Source: Clostridia bacterium
GTDB lineage: Bacteria > Bacillota > Clostridia > UBA1381
Reading direction: 5' to 3'
Length of the DNA stretch: 10,936 bases
Assembly: GCA_017521775.1 (NCBI GenBank)
Contig: JAFXBO010000021.1
Location: 1-10,936, forward strand
In this document: one piece after another, positions 1-6,452 of the stretch
Numbering within the stretch: position 1 is the stretch's first letter
How the letters are laid out: every line of letters starts with the position of its first letter
Position numbers and translations under genes: made by a program
Notes under the pieces: generated by a model
What the model was told of the DNA's origin: nothing
Database searches by the model: none
Seen by the model: the letters and a program-made list of their open reading frames with translations, nothing else

Positions 1-1329
1 ACAATTATTCTATCTTTTAATATATTAGCTAATATAATCGCACCCGTATATGCCGAACCAACAGTTTTGGAGGGAACACAGACCGTTCAACAACAAAATT
101 CACCTGCACCTCATGCCAAGGCAGCAATTTTAGTTGATATGAAATCGGGAAAAGTGCTTTATAACAAGAATGAAAATGACAAGATGTACCCTGCATCTAT
201 CACAAAGATAATGACTGCAATTCTGACATTGGAAAGTGGAATTGATTTTGGCGAAACTGTGATTGCACCAAAGGAAGCAATAGAACCAATTACAAACAAG
301 CATTCTCATATGGGTATCCTTGTGGGAGAGGAACTTACAATAGAAAATCTTATATACGGAATGATGGTTTATTCTGCAAATGATGCAGCAAATGTTTTAG
401 CAGTAAGAGTGGGAGGCTCACTTGAGGGCTTTGTTAATATGATGAACGAAAAGGCTATAGCACTTGGTGCTGTAAACACACATTTTGCAAATGCCCATGG
501 TTTCCATGACGATAATCATTACACAACTGCTTATGATATATCTTTGATAGCAAGATACGCTATGCAGAATGAAACATTCAGAGAGATTGTTAAAACAGAT
601 ATGTATACAATGGAGCCAACCAATAAATACGATGAAACAAGATATTTGTCAAGCACAAACCACTTGATAAGCAGACGAAGACAGGCAGGATATTATTATA
701 ACAAAGCAATAGGAATTAAAACCGGATATACTGATGAATCAGGATATTGCCTTGCCTCAGCAGCAGTAAGCGGGGAAACTGAGCTTTTATCAGTTGTTCT
801 CAACTGTAATAGTATTTCAGAGGATGATGCAGGCGGATTTTATTCATTTATTGACAGTAAAAGTTTATTTGAGTATGGCTTTGATAATTTCAAATATATA
901 GTAGTTGCACCTGCAGGCACTGTGGTTGCAGATTCCTCAGTTTATGAAGCAAAGAAAAATATACGCGTAACTCTCGCTCCAAAAGAAGATATAGGAAATA
1001 TACTTCCTATAGATGTCGATATGAATGAAGTAAAGGGCGAATCTGTTATAAATGAGAAAATTGCAGCTCCTATTAAAAAAGGCGATGAACTTGGTATCAT
1101 AAAATATACATACAAGGGTGAAGTTATAGGTGAAAGTTCACTCGTTGCAGTAAATGATGTTGAAAAAGATTATATCATTGCAACAATCCATTTGATTATA
1201 AAAACCATTACTCATCCGATTGTGATAATTCTTGTTCTTTTAATTCTATATATCAGATTCAGAGCAAATGCTATAAGAAAGAGAAAAAGAAAGAACAGAC
1301 GCAGTAAATTAAAACATGTAAGACAATAA
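1..1329 (+). CDS. D-alanyl-D-alanine carboxypeptidase (DacF/PBP5-like), 5' end outside the window
   Basis: Serine DD-carboxypeptidase (peptidase S11, low-molecular-mass PBP) that removes the terminal D-Ala from peptidoglycan stem peptides outside the membrane. The reading frame is open from base 1. The first 18 codons form a hydrophobic segment ending in PVYA before EPTV, the end of a Sec signal peptide, so the true start lies upstream and the in-frame TTG at 67 is not the start. Counting from the first codon in the window, all three penicillin-binding motifs are present: SITK (Ser66, Lys69), SAN (125-127) and KTG (240-242). A PBP5_C-like beta domain follows, then a C-terminal hydrophobic anchor at about 395-420 and a very Lys/Arg-rich tail of about 20 residues. 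Anchoring by a full transmembrane helix with a basic tail resembles B. subtilis DacF more than the amphipathic helix of E. coli PBP5. The spoIIA genes that accompany dacF in B. subtilis are not visible here. Family call is certain; the paralogue is not. Confidence 0.95.
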   Translation, partial: TIILSFNILANIIAPVYAEPTVLEGTQTVQQQNSPAPHAKAAILVDMKSGKVLYNKNENDKMYPASITKIMTAILTLESGIDFGETVIAPKEAIEPITNKHSHMGILVGEELTIENLIYGMMVYSANDAANVLAVRVGGSLEGFVNMMNEKAIALGAVNTHFANAHGFHDDNHYTTAYDISLIARYAMQNETFREIVKTDMYTMEPTNKYDETRYLSSTNHLISRRRQAGYYYNKAIGIKTGYTDESGYCLASAAVSGETELLSVVLNCNSISEDDAGGFYSFIDSKSLFEYGFDNFKYIVVAPAGTVVADSSVYEAKKNIRVTLAPKEDIGNILPIDVDMNEVKGESVINEKIAAPIKKGDELGIIKYTYKGEVIGESSLVAVNDVEKDYIIATIHLIIKTITHPIVIILVLLILYIRFRANAIRKRKRKNRRSKLKHVRQ

Positions 1330-1357
1330 AAAAATGGACCGAGAGGTCCATTTTTTT
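1328..1357. terminator. Bidirectional intrinsic terminator between convergent genes
   Basis: Perfect 6-bp stem TGGACC (1335-1340) / GGTCCA (1345-1350) with a GAGA loop, preceded by seven A (1328-1334) and followed by seven T (1351-1357). The A and T tracts give a U-tract on either strand. It overlaps the stop codons of the carboxypeptidase (+) and the membrane protein (-), so it can terminate both convergent transcripts. Confidence 0.93.
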
Positions 1358-2519
1358 ATTTGCTTTTTATTCTGTCCACAATATATATTCCATAACCGAT
1401 TATAAGAACTGTTATAATAACACCTGTAATTAATTCGAGGTTATATAAATTATATATACCGGGATATGCCGATATAATGCTTGGATAAATCATAGCAATT
1501 ATATAGTAACCAAGTGGTATTAATGCCCACAATAACGGGTCATATGCAAAAAACATTCCCTTATAATCAAACATAAACCAATCTATGAGCATCATAATCG
1601 GTGCTATATAATTTAATATCATCTCAGGTAAATCAAAGCTTAAAAAGCTTCTTCCGAAAAAGAATGTTGCCATCATTGATGATAAAATTGCTAAAGTAAA
1701 TGCCCCCTTTAATGATGGGAACGGATTTTTAGTTCTTTTTAATGACTTAAATTTTATCACATTATAGATAATCAAAACACAAATACATATTACGCACAAA
1801 AAATTTGTCAAAACAAGATAATACTTAATATTTGAAAGAAGGCTTACGAGGGTTGTCCCAACATATTTTGAAAGTGCATAAATCTCTAATGCAATAAAGA
1901 GTAAACGATAAATTAGAGCAAAGGTTTTTGAAAAGCTTTTCCTCTTTATCGCATTTATTATGCAATCAGCAAGATATAATAAAAATCCTAAACCAAGAGC
2001 TTTTAAAATTAATCTTAAAAAATCGTTTTTATCAGAGAATAAGCCCAGAGTATTCCAGAAATCATCAATTCCAAATACTATGTTAAACAAAAAGCTTAAA
2101 ATACCTATTAATAAAAGTGAAGCCAAAAGCCACAATAATGGGTCATAAAAATTTAGGCTTCCTTTTTTATCAAACAGTACCCAGTCAAGCACCATCATAA
2201 AAGGCAGGAGAACTCCCAATATCCATTTATATGTCATTGCTCCGTTAACAAGGTAGAAATTACTTGCTAAAATCATAATTGAACAGAATGTCAAAATGTT
2301 TTTAAAGGTTTGCAATAGTTTCCCCGTACTTCTTGTAATGCTTACAATAAATACTGCCAGTATACACAAAAAACTCATCACATCAACAACAAAGGTGAAG
2401 TCATACATTTTGACTGACATTCTTAATATATTAAAGCCTATATGCTGACATATTCCCCACACACTAAAAACAATAAATATAAAACGATATATAAGTGAAA
2501 TGGTTTTTTTCACTTGCAT
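1356..2519 (-). CDS. Polytopic membrane protein, tandem duplication of a Pr6Pr/FAR-17a-like unit
   Basis: About 387 residues, almost entirely hydrophobic with roughly a dozen potential membrane helices; biochemical function unknown. Each half contains a block of the form P-x-MM-x-x-DW-x-x-FD-x-KG followed by YDPLLW, at about 106-130 and 307-331. This resembles the signature of the bacterial Pr6Pr / FAR-17a-AIG1 membrane family, in which one unit is normally the whole protein. The halves (about 6-190 and 200-386) also share an LIYR-containing first helix. The six codons for YDPLLW differ at one base of 18 between the copies (1527-1544 and 2130-2147). I prefer the ATG at 2519, behind GGTGAGG. 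An in-frame GTG at 2540 adds a charged heptapeptide and is the main alternative, since both have a purine-rich site at a slightly long spacing. It lies 47 bp downstream of trxB, 26 bp if the GTG is used, so co-transcription is likely. Family assignment rests on motif recall. Confidence 0.85.
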   Translation of the reverse strand: MQVKKTISLIYRFIFIVFSVWGICQHIGFNILRMSVKMYDFTFVVDVMSFLCILAVFIVSITRSTGKLLQTFKNILTFCSIMILASNFYLVNGAMTYKWILGVLLPFMMVLDWVLFDKKGSLNFYDPLLWLLASLLLIGILSFLFNIVFGIDDFWNTLGLFSDKNDFLRLILKALGLGFLLYLADCIINAIKRKSFSKTFALIYRLLFIALEIYALSKYVGTTLVSLLSNIKYYLVLTNFLCVICICVLIIYNVIKFKSLKRTKNPFPSLKGAFTLAILSSMMATFFFGRSFLSFDLPEMILNYIAPIMMLIDWFMFDYKGMFFAYDPLLWALIPLGYYIIAMIYPSIISAYPGIYNLYNLELITGVIITVLIIGYGIYIVDRIKSK

Positions 2520-2566
2520 ATTTTCTTTTTCCCTCACCACAAAAACAGCTACCCTTCTTTAGTTTT

Positions 2567-3478
2567 TCATCCGTTTATATAGTGAATTGCAGAGGTTGCT
2601 GCAATTGCACCATCAGAAGCAGCAGTAATAACCTGACGAAGAGGAGTATCTCGGACATCGCCTGCAGCATAAACTCCCTTTACACTTGTTTGCATATATC
2701 TGTCGGTTATGATAAACCCTTCCTTATCAAGTCTTAAATATTTTCCTGCCAAACCAGAATTTGCATCTCTTCCGACAGCAACAAAAAGACCACTGACTGA
2801 TAATTCGCTTATGGCACCTGTAATTGTGTTTTTGATTTCTATGCTGCTTACTGTTGTGTCACCCTTTATTTTTTCTACAGTTGAATTTAATATAAATTCT
2901 ATCTTATCATTGTTTTTCACAGCATTAACCATTGTTGCCTCTGCCCTGAAACCCTCTCTTCTGTGGATAAGATAGACTTTTTTGCAAAATCTTGAAAGAT
3001 ACAAAGCGTCTTCAAAGGCAGTGTTTCCACCGCCTACAACTGCAGTTTCCTGACCCTTGAAAAATGCTCCGTCACAGGTTGCACAATATGAAACACCCAT
3101 TCCGTGGAACTTTTCTTCTCCGTCTGCACCAAGCTTTCTTGGATTAGCACCTGTTGCAAAGATTACTGCCTTTGTTTCATACACATTTTTTCGTGTCACA
3201 ACTTTTTTAATTTTTTCGTGAATATCTTTTATTTCCTTAACAGTTTCGGATGTAAACTCTGCATCGTATTCTAAAGCCTGCTCTTTCATCGACATAGCTA
3301 AGCTTGTTCCGTCAGGATTATTTAAAACACCTGGATAGTTTGCAATTTCATAGGTCTGATTCATTTGTCCACCGACAGCTAAAGACTCAATCACAAGTGT
3401 TTTCATCCCACTTCTTCCTGCATATAAAGCTGCCGACATCCCTGCTGCTCCTCCACCGATTATAACTATATCATACAT
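2567..3478 (-). CDS. trxB: Thioredoxin reductase (NADPH)
   Basis: FAD-dependent reductase that passes electrons from NADPH to thioredoxin in the cytoplasm. The 303 residues match the usual length of low-molecular-weight bacterial TrxB. An N-terminal FAD dinucleotide-binding motif GGGAAG occupies 8-13. The redox-active CATC has Cys132 and Cys135. The NADPH domain carries GGGNTA (149-154) and HRREGFRA (172-179), the latter typical of NADPH-using TrxB and absent from ferredoxin-dependent relatives. The C-terminal FAD motif GVYAAGDVRD lies at 268-277. The ATG at 3478 is preceded by AAAGGAG at nine bases, which fixes the start. A consensus promoter lies upstream (3523-3551, minus strand). No thioredoxin gene is nearby; the downstream partner is the duplicated membrane protein. 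Confidence 0.97.
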   Translation of the reverse strand: MYDIVIIGGGAAGMSAALYAGRSGMKTLVIESLAVGGQMNQTYEIANYPGVLNNPDGTSLAMSMKEQALEYDAEFTSETVKEIKDIHEKIKKVVTRKNVYETKAVIFATGANPRKLGADGEEKFHGMGVSYCATCDGAFFKGQETAVVGGGNTAFEDALYLSRFCKKVYLIHRREGFRAEATMVNAVKNNDKIEFILNSTVEKIKGDTTVSSIEIKNTITGAISELSVSGLFVAVGRDANSGLAGKYLRLDKEGFIITDRYMQTSVKGVYAAGDVRDTPLRQVITAASDGAIAATSAIHYING

Positions 3479-3522
3479 AATTATTCGCTCCTTTGGTATA
3501 AGTTCATAAAATTACCAATATT

Positions 3523-3551
3523 ATTATATTACATTCCATGTAATTATTCAA
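3523..3551 (-). promoter_or_regulatory. Sigma-A-type promoter for trxB
   Basis: Read on the minus strand: -35 TTGAAT (3551-3546), 17-bp spacer, -10 TATAAT (3528-3523). Initiation near 3516 would give a leader of roughly 38 nt before the trxB ATG. It is divergent from the riboswitch promoter, with an A-rich 25-bp tract between the two -35 boxes. Confidence 0.75.
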
Positions 3552-3576
3552 GTAAAAAAATAAAATAAAAAAACTA

Positions 3577-3605
3577 TTGAAATATATCGGTATTTGTTAT
3601 ATAAT
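3577..3605 (+). promoter_or_regulatory. Sigma-A-type promoter for the FMN riboswitch/ribU transcript
   Basis: -35 TTGAAA (3577-3582), 17-bp spacer, -10 TATAAT (3600-3605). Initiation at about 3612 falls five bases before the first paired base of the riboswitch P1 helix. The A-rich run at 3552-3573 just upstream could act as an UP element. Confidence 0.85.
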
Positions 3606-3616
3606 TATAAGGAAAT

Positions 3617-3728
3617 AGCTTCGGGGCAGAGTGAAATTCTCTACCGGCAGTCAAAGTCTGCGAGTGCATTATGCATTGATTTGGTGAAATTCCAAAACCG
3701 ACGGTTAAAGTCCGGATGAAAGAAGGCT
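3617..3728 (+). promoter_or_regulatory. FMN riboswitch (RFN element) aptamer
   Basis: Conserved RFN blocks appear in order: TTCGGGGCAG, GTGAAATTCTCTACCGGC, GTCTGCGAG, GGTGAAATTCC, ACCGACGG, AGTCCGGATGAAAGAAG. The P1 helix closes AGCTTC (3617-3622) with GAAGGCT (3722-3728), with one bulged G. A short variable arm TGCA-TTA-TGCA sits between the conserved parts. FMN binding is expected to repress the downstream riboflavin transporter gene through the terminator at 3750-3776. Confidence 0.96.
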
Positions 3729-3749
3729 TTTTTTGAATATGTCTTTTTA

Positions 3750-3776
3750 TGCTCCGAATTATATTTGGAGTTTTTT
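3750..3776 (+). terminator. Riboswitch expression-platform terminator
   Basis: Stem CTCCGAAT (3752-3759) / ATTTGGAG (3763-3770), loop TAT, one G-U pair. It extends by G-U and A-U pairs at 3751/3771 and 3750/3772 and runs into six T at 3771-3776. It lies between the aptamer and the ribU Shine-Dalgarno site, where a transcription-attenuation platform is expected. The 3' strand can alternatively pair with the P5 region of the aptamer (see findings). Confidence 0.85.
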
Positions 3777-3795
3777 ATATTTTGGGGGAATTAAA

Positions 3796-4332
3796 ATGAA
3801 AAAGACAAGTAACACAAAATTTATTGTAAGCGTTGGTATATTTGCATCTGTTGCATTTGTTTTGCAGGTGTTGGGAGGAATGCTTCCTAAGGCTGGAGGT
3901 TTTCTGGAAATGGAATTTTCCGATTTACCACCACTAATTCTTTCATTCTATTACGGACCTCTTGCAGGTGTTTTAACTGAACTCATCAAAAATATGTTGC
4001 ACCTTTTTATAACTACAACAGGTGGAGTAGGAGAAATTGCGAATTTTGTTATGAACGGAACAATGTGTCTTGTTGCAGGGTTGATATATAAGAAAATAAG
4101 AACCTTTAAGGGAGCTGTTCTTTCGCTTGGTGTCGGAACATTAGCTATGGTTTTTGCAGGAATTTTAGCAAATTTGTTCATTATGCTTCCACTCTATATG
4201 CCTACTGCACCATTTATCCAGAAATATCAGCTTGTGATGTTCACTATTCTGCCTTTTAATATCGCAAAAGGCATTGTTACATCATTGTTGACGCTATTGC
4301 TTTACAAAAAAATTTCAAAACTTATTAAATGA
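3796..4332 (+). CDS. ribU: Riboflavin ECF transporter substrate-binding subunit RibU
   Basis: S-component of an energy-coupling factor transporter that imports riboflavin; it needs the shared EcfA/EcfA'/EcfT module, which is not in this window. The 178-residue protein is strongly hydrophobic with about six membrane segments. It carries the RibU-type block EMEFSDLPPLILSFYYGPLAG (39-59) followed by TELIKN (61-66). The start is ATG 3796, with GGGGGA at 3784-3789 about seven bases upstream. An in-frame TTG at 3733 would put 21 unlikely residues across the terminator hairpin and is rejected. The FMN riboswitch upstream independently supports riboflavin as substrate: high intracellular FMN should shut uptake off. 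No clear terminator follows; the next gene has its own promoter. Confidence 0.95.
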   Translation: MKKTSNTKFIVSVGIFASVAFVLQVLGGMLPKAGGFLEMEFSDLPPLILSFYYGPLAGVLTELIKNMLHLFITTTGGVGEIANFVMNGTMCLVAGLIYKKIRTFKGAVLSLGVGTLAMVFAGILANLFIMLPLYMPTAPFIQKYQLVMFTILPFNIAKGIVTSLLTLLLYKKISKLIK

Positions 4333-4361
4333 TTGATTTTTTCATATAAATGGTATATAAT
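4333..4361 (+). promoter_or_regulatory. Probable promoter of the HprK-like/S26-like unit
   Basis: TTGATT (4333-4338), 17-bp spacer, TATAAT (4356-4361), immediately after the ribU stop. It would start transcription near 4368, about 23 nt before the next ATG, so this pair is likely independent of FMN control. Confidence 0.65.
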
Positions 4362-4390
4362 TTAAGTATAAATTTTACAGGTGATTTAAA

Positions 4391-5095
4391 ATGATTTATA
4401 AATTATTTGATTTATACTATTCAATTGATTTTAATTATCAGTTTTCTGAAAAATTATTAGAGCCATACAGAGTCTGTGATGATGTGCCTGTTTGCGAGGA
4501 AATAAAAATCACAAAAGAAGAAATAGGCCACGAAACAGTACACGATACGGCCCATGATGAAGCATATCACGAATTTGTTTGTATTTTCAGGCATATTTCT
4601 TCATCGATTATAAAATATGACGGTTTATTTGTTCATTCAGCAGTTATTAAACTGGATAATGATGGATATATGTTTTCAGGGAAAAGTGGTGTCGGAAAGT
4701 CAACTCACATAAACGAATGGGTTAAATTTTTTGGAAAAGACAGAGTCGAAATAATTAACGGAGATAAGCCGATTATAAGATTTTTTGAAGACGGAATTTA
4801 TGCTTATGGAAATCCGTGGTGTGGAGTTGAGGGCTGGAGCACAAATAAAAAAGTCAGGTTAAAATCTGTATGCTTTTTAAAACAGTCCGATGAAAATTAT
4901 ATAAGAAAATTGAAATCTCCTGAAATTTTAAATAAGATGATTAATCAGACTGTAATTCCTGAAAATACGGAGGACAAGCTGAAATATTTTGAACTTTTAG
5001 ACAAATTTTTAAAAGCACTTGATTTTTATGAGCTTGAATGTGATATATCAGAAAATGCAGTTTTGACTGCCTATAATACAATGAGGGGAGAATGA
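4391..5095 (+). CDS. HPr kinase/phosphorylase-like P-loop ATPase of unknown role
   Basis: 234 residues. The C-terminal two thirds carry the core of HprK-like proteins: a buried FVHSAVI strand (80-86), Walker A GKSGVGKST (97-105) followed by a conserved-looking HINEW, an NGDKPIIR segment (123-130) where relatives have NDDKPxxR, and YGNPWCG (139-145), the counterpart of YGTPWSG. It lacks the N-terminal HprK domain and is not the carbon-catabolite HPr kinase. Related proteins are often found with PqqD-like and S24/S26 peptidase-like genes in Clostridia, and the next gene fits that association. The target is unknown. The N-terminal region is Glu/His-rich, with His at 47, 51, 55 and 60. GGTGA ends six bases before the ATG. 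The stop overlaps the next gene region (ATGATG at 5092-5097), indicating translational coupling. Fold call is firm; function is not. Confidence 0.85.
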   Translation: MIYKLFDLYYSIDFNYQFSEKLLEPYRVCDDVPVCEEIKITKEEIGHETVHDTAHDEAYHEFVCIFRHISSSIIKYDGLFVHSAVIKLDNDGYMFSGKSGVGKSTHINEWVKFFGKDRVEIINGDKPIIRFFEDGIYAYGNPWCGVEGWSTNKKVRLKSVCFLKQSDENYIRKLKSPEILNKMINQTVIPENTEDKLKYFELLDKFLKALDFYELECDISENAVLTAYNTMRGE

Positions 5096-5568
5096 TGGTG
5101 AGTAAGCAATATACCTATTCGGAGCTGGAGAGCATAATAACAGAAAAGCTTTCTTCGGGTGCTTGTGTAACAATTCAACCCAAAGGAATAAGTATGCTTC
5201 CCCTTATACATCAGGGAAGAGATGAGGTTGTATTAAAAAAACCTGACGGCAGATTAAATAAATTTGATATAGTTTTCTATAAAAGAGCCTCAGGTCAATT
5301 TGTTCTGCACAGAATTATAAAGGTAAGAAAAAATGATTATATACTGTGTGGGGACAATCAGACAGAGTATGAATATAACATAAAAGATGATATGATTTTG
5401 GCAGTAGTTGATGAGCTTATTATAGATGGGAAGACGGTATCTGTAACAGATTGCGAATATTTAGAATATGTAAAAAAGAATTTTCGAAACATAAAAAAGA
5501 GACGATTAATAGGAAAAGTAAAAGGATTTATAAAGCTTATCCTGCGTTGGGAACAAAGGAAAAAATGA
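5095..5568 (+). CDS. S24/S26 family peptidase-like protein without membrane anchor
   Basis: About 157 residues with the signal-peptidase-like fold: GISMLPLI (31-38) contains the nucleophile position Ser33, VLHRIIKV (70-77) places His72 at the general-base position as in ER-type/SipW signal peptidases rather than the Lys of bacterial type I enzymes, and CGDN (85-88) is the following box. Unlike true signal peptidases it has no N-terminal membrane segment. A basic, partly hydrophobic tail (about 135-157) could be peripheral. It may be an intracellular processing or autocleaving protein; activity is unproven. Three start codons stack at 5092 (ATG), 5095 (ATG) and 5098 (GTG) behind AGGGGAG (5084-5090). 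The first is one base from the site and too close, so 5095 is preferred. It is coupled to the HprK-like gene. Its 3' end overlaps the U-tract region of the minus-strand RNA candidate. Confidence 0.85.
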   Translation: MVSKQYTYSELESIITEKLSSGACVTIQPKGISMLPLIHQGRDEVVLKKPDGRLNKFDIVFYKRASGQFVLHRIIKVRKNDYILCGDNQTEYEYNIKDDMILAVVDELIIDGKTVSVTDCEYLEYVKKNFRNIKKRRLIGKVKGFIKLILRWEQRKK

Positions 5569-5569
5569 C

Positions 5570-5648
5570 AATAAAAATGAACAAGGCGCAGATAACGATT
5601 ACAAAAATCGAAAATCTACGCCTCATTCATGTGTGAATGTAAGTATGT
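5570..5648 (-). ncRNA. Candidate small RNA: strong promoter, long hairpin and U-tract, no attached gene
   Basis: On the minus strand, bases 5630-5614 pair with 5593-5577 as a continuous 17-bp stem: 14 Watson-Crick and three G-U pairs. Read as plus-strand RNA the same three positions become C-A mismatches, so the structure is built for the minus strand. Inside is a UUU/UU internal loop, a second stem CGAUU/AAUCG and a UUUGU loop. The 3' side runs directly into UUUUAUU (5576-5570), suiting intrinsic termination. A consensus promoter (5653-5681) would start transcription near 5648, giving an RNA of about 75-80 nt with an 18-nt single-stranded 5' leader. The only ATG begins a four-codon frame, so it is not coding. 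The 3' end abuts the stop codon of the S26-like gene on the other strand. No family recognised; it could also be a dispersed repeat. Confidence 0.6.
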
Positions 5649-5652
5649 CTAT

Positions 5653-5681
5653 ATAATATCACGAGAATATTTATTTGTCAA
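5653..5681 (-). promoter_or_regulatory. Strong sigma-A-type promoter facing the candidate small RNA
   Basis: Minus strand: perfect -35 TTGACA (5681-5676), 17-bp spacer, -10 TATTAT (5658-5653), preceded by an A-rich tract. It points away from the response-regulator gene and toward a region with no minus-strand gene, so its product should be the hairpin RNA. Confidence 0.78.
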
Positions 5682-5765
5682 CACTTTTTTTTCGATTTTA
5701 CAATTTTACCAAAAAACAGAAGAAAATATATTCAAAAAAAATAAATTTTGTTAGGAGAATGATAT

Positions 5766-6452
5766 ATGAAAATTTTAGTCGTAGATGACGAAAAATTACT
5801 TGTTAAGGGGCTGAAATACAACCTTGAACAAGATGGATATCAGGTTGAAACTGCATTTGATGGTGAGGAAGCAGTAAGATTGGCACATGATGACAGCATC
5901 GATTTGATACTCCTTGATATTATGCTTCCAAAGATGGACGGATTATCAGTTTGCAGAGCAATTCGTGGTTTTTCAAATGTTCCAATTATAATGTTATCGG
6001 CAAAAAGTGAAGATATTGACAAAATATTAGGTCTTGAATATGGAGCTGACGACTATATAACAAAGCCTTTTAATGTCAGAGAGGTGACATCAAGAATTAA
6101 GGCGATTTTAAGAAGAGTTTCAACTCCGGTTGCAGGGAAAACAACAAGTGATATATTAGTATCGGGTGATATAACTCTTGATTATAATTTCCGTCACATA
6201 ATAATTAATTCAAAAACAATTGATTTGACCAGCAAAGAATTTGACCTTATGGAGCTTTTTATAAAAAATCCGGGAAAGGTTTATACAAGAGAAAATCTTT
6301 TGGATATTGCGTGGGGATTTGATTATCCGGGAGATGTGAGAACAGTTGATGTTCATGTAAGAAGATTGAGGGAGAAGATTGAAGAAAATCCTGCAGAGCC
6401 AAACTATATAAAGACAAAATGGGGTGTTGGTTATTATTACAAAAAAGATTAA
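5766..6452 (+). CDS. OmpR/PhoB-family response regulator
   Basis: Cytoplasmic DNA-binding regulator, 228 residues. The receiver domain (about 1-117) has the acidic pocket Asp7-Asp8, phosphoacceptor Asp51 in LLDIMLP, switch Ser78 and Lys100 in TKPF. The C-terminal winged helix (about 130-228) includes LTSKEFDLMELF, the recognition-helix region RTVDVHVRRLREKI, and the terminal hairpin IKTKWGVGYYY. Start ATG 5766 follows AGGAG at 5753-5757. It overlaps or abuts the histidine kinase gene downstream, which must be its partner. Sequence style is of the PhoP/WalR branch, but no paralogue name can be justified. A weak promoter candidate, TTTACC (5705-5710) with TATATT (5727-5732) at 16 bp, is the best I see upstream. 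Confidence 0.95.
   Translation: MKILVVDDEKLLVKGLKYNLEQDGYQVETAFDGEEAVRLAHDDSIDLILLDIMLPKMDGLSVCRAIRGFSNVPIIMLSAKSEDIDKILGLEYGADDYITKPFNVREVTSRIKAILRRVSTPVAGKTTSDILVSGDITLDYNFRHIIINSKTIDLTSKEFDLMELFIKNPGKVYTRENLLDIAWGFDYPGDVRTVDVHVRRLREKIEENPAEPNYIKTKWGVGYYYKKD

Noticed and set aside
67-1329. TTG at 67 as the start of the carboxypeptidase.
   Set aside because: The same frame is open to base 1 and encodes the end of a signal peptide with a PVYA cleavage site, so the gene begins before the window.
3733-3795. TTG at 3733 as the ribU start.
   Set aside because: It would translate the riboswitch terminator hairpin. ATG 3796 has a strong GGGGGA site and starts a normal RibU N-terminus.
4333-4390. 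A terminator between ribU and the HprK-like gene.
   Set aside because: Only a weak TGA/TCA pairing is present, with no G/C stem before the T-run; the segment is better read as a promoter.
5565-5636. A 23-codon plus-strand frame (ATG 5565, AAAGGA upstream) overlapping the S26-like stop as ATGA, possibly a precursor peptide.
   Set aside because: Its sequence is explained by the inverted repeat, whose wobble pairs favour a minus-strand RNA. The peptide shows no leader or core features. It would be worth reviving if homologues conserve the frame rather than the stem.
5604-5699. An 11-base inverted repeat AAAATCGAAAA (5604-5614) / TTTTCGATTTT (5689-5699).
   Set aside because: Low-complexity A/T sequence around a single TCGA. 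The second copy lies upstream of the small-RNA promoter, so it is not in the same transcript; chance is sufficient.
5696-5710. TTTTACAATTTTACC as a Pho-box-like direct repeat before the response regulator.
   Set aside because: The repeat period is 8 bases, not the 11 expected for PhoP/WalR-type sites.
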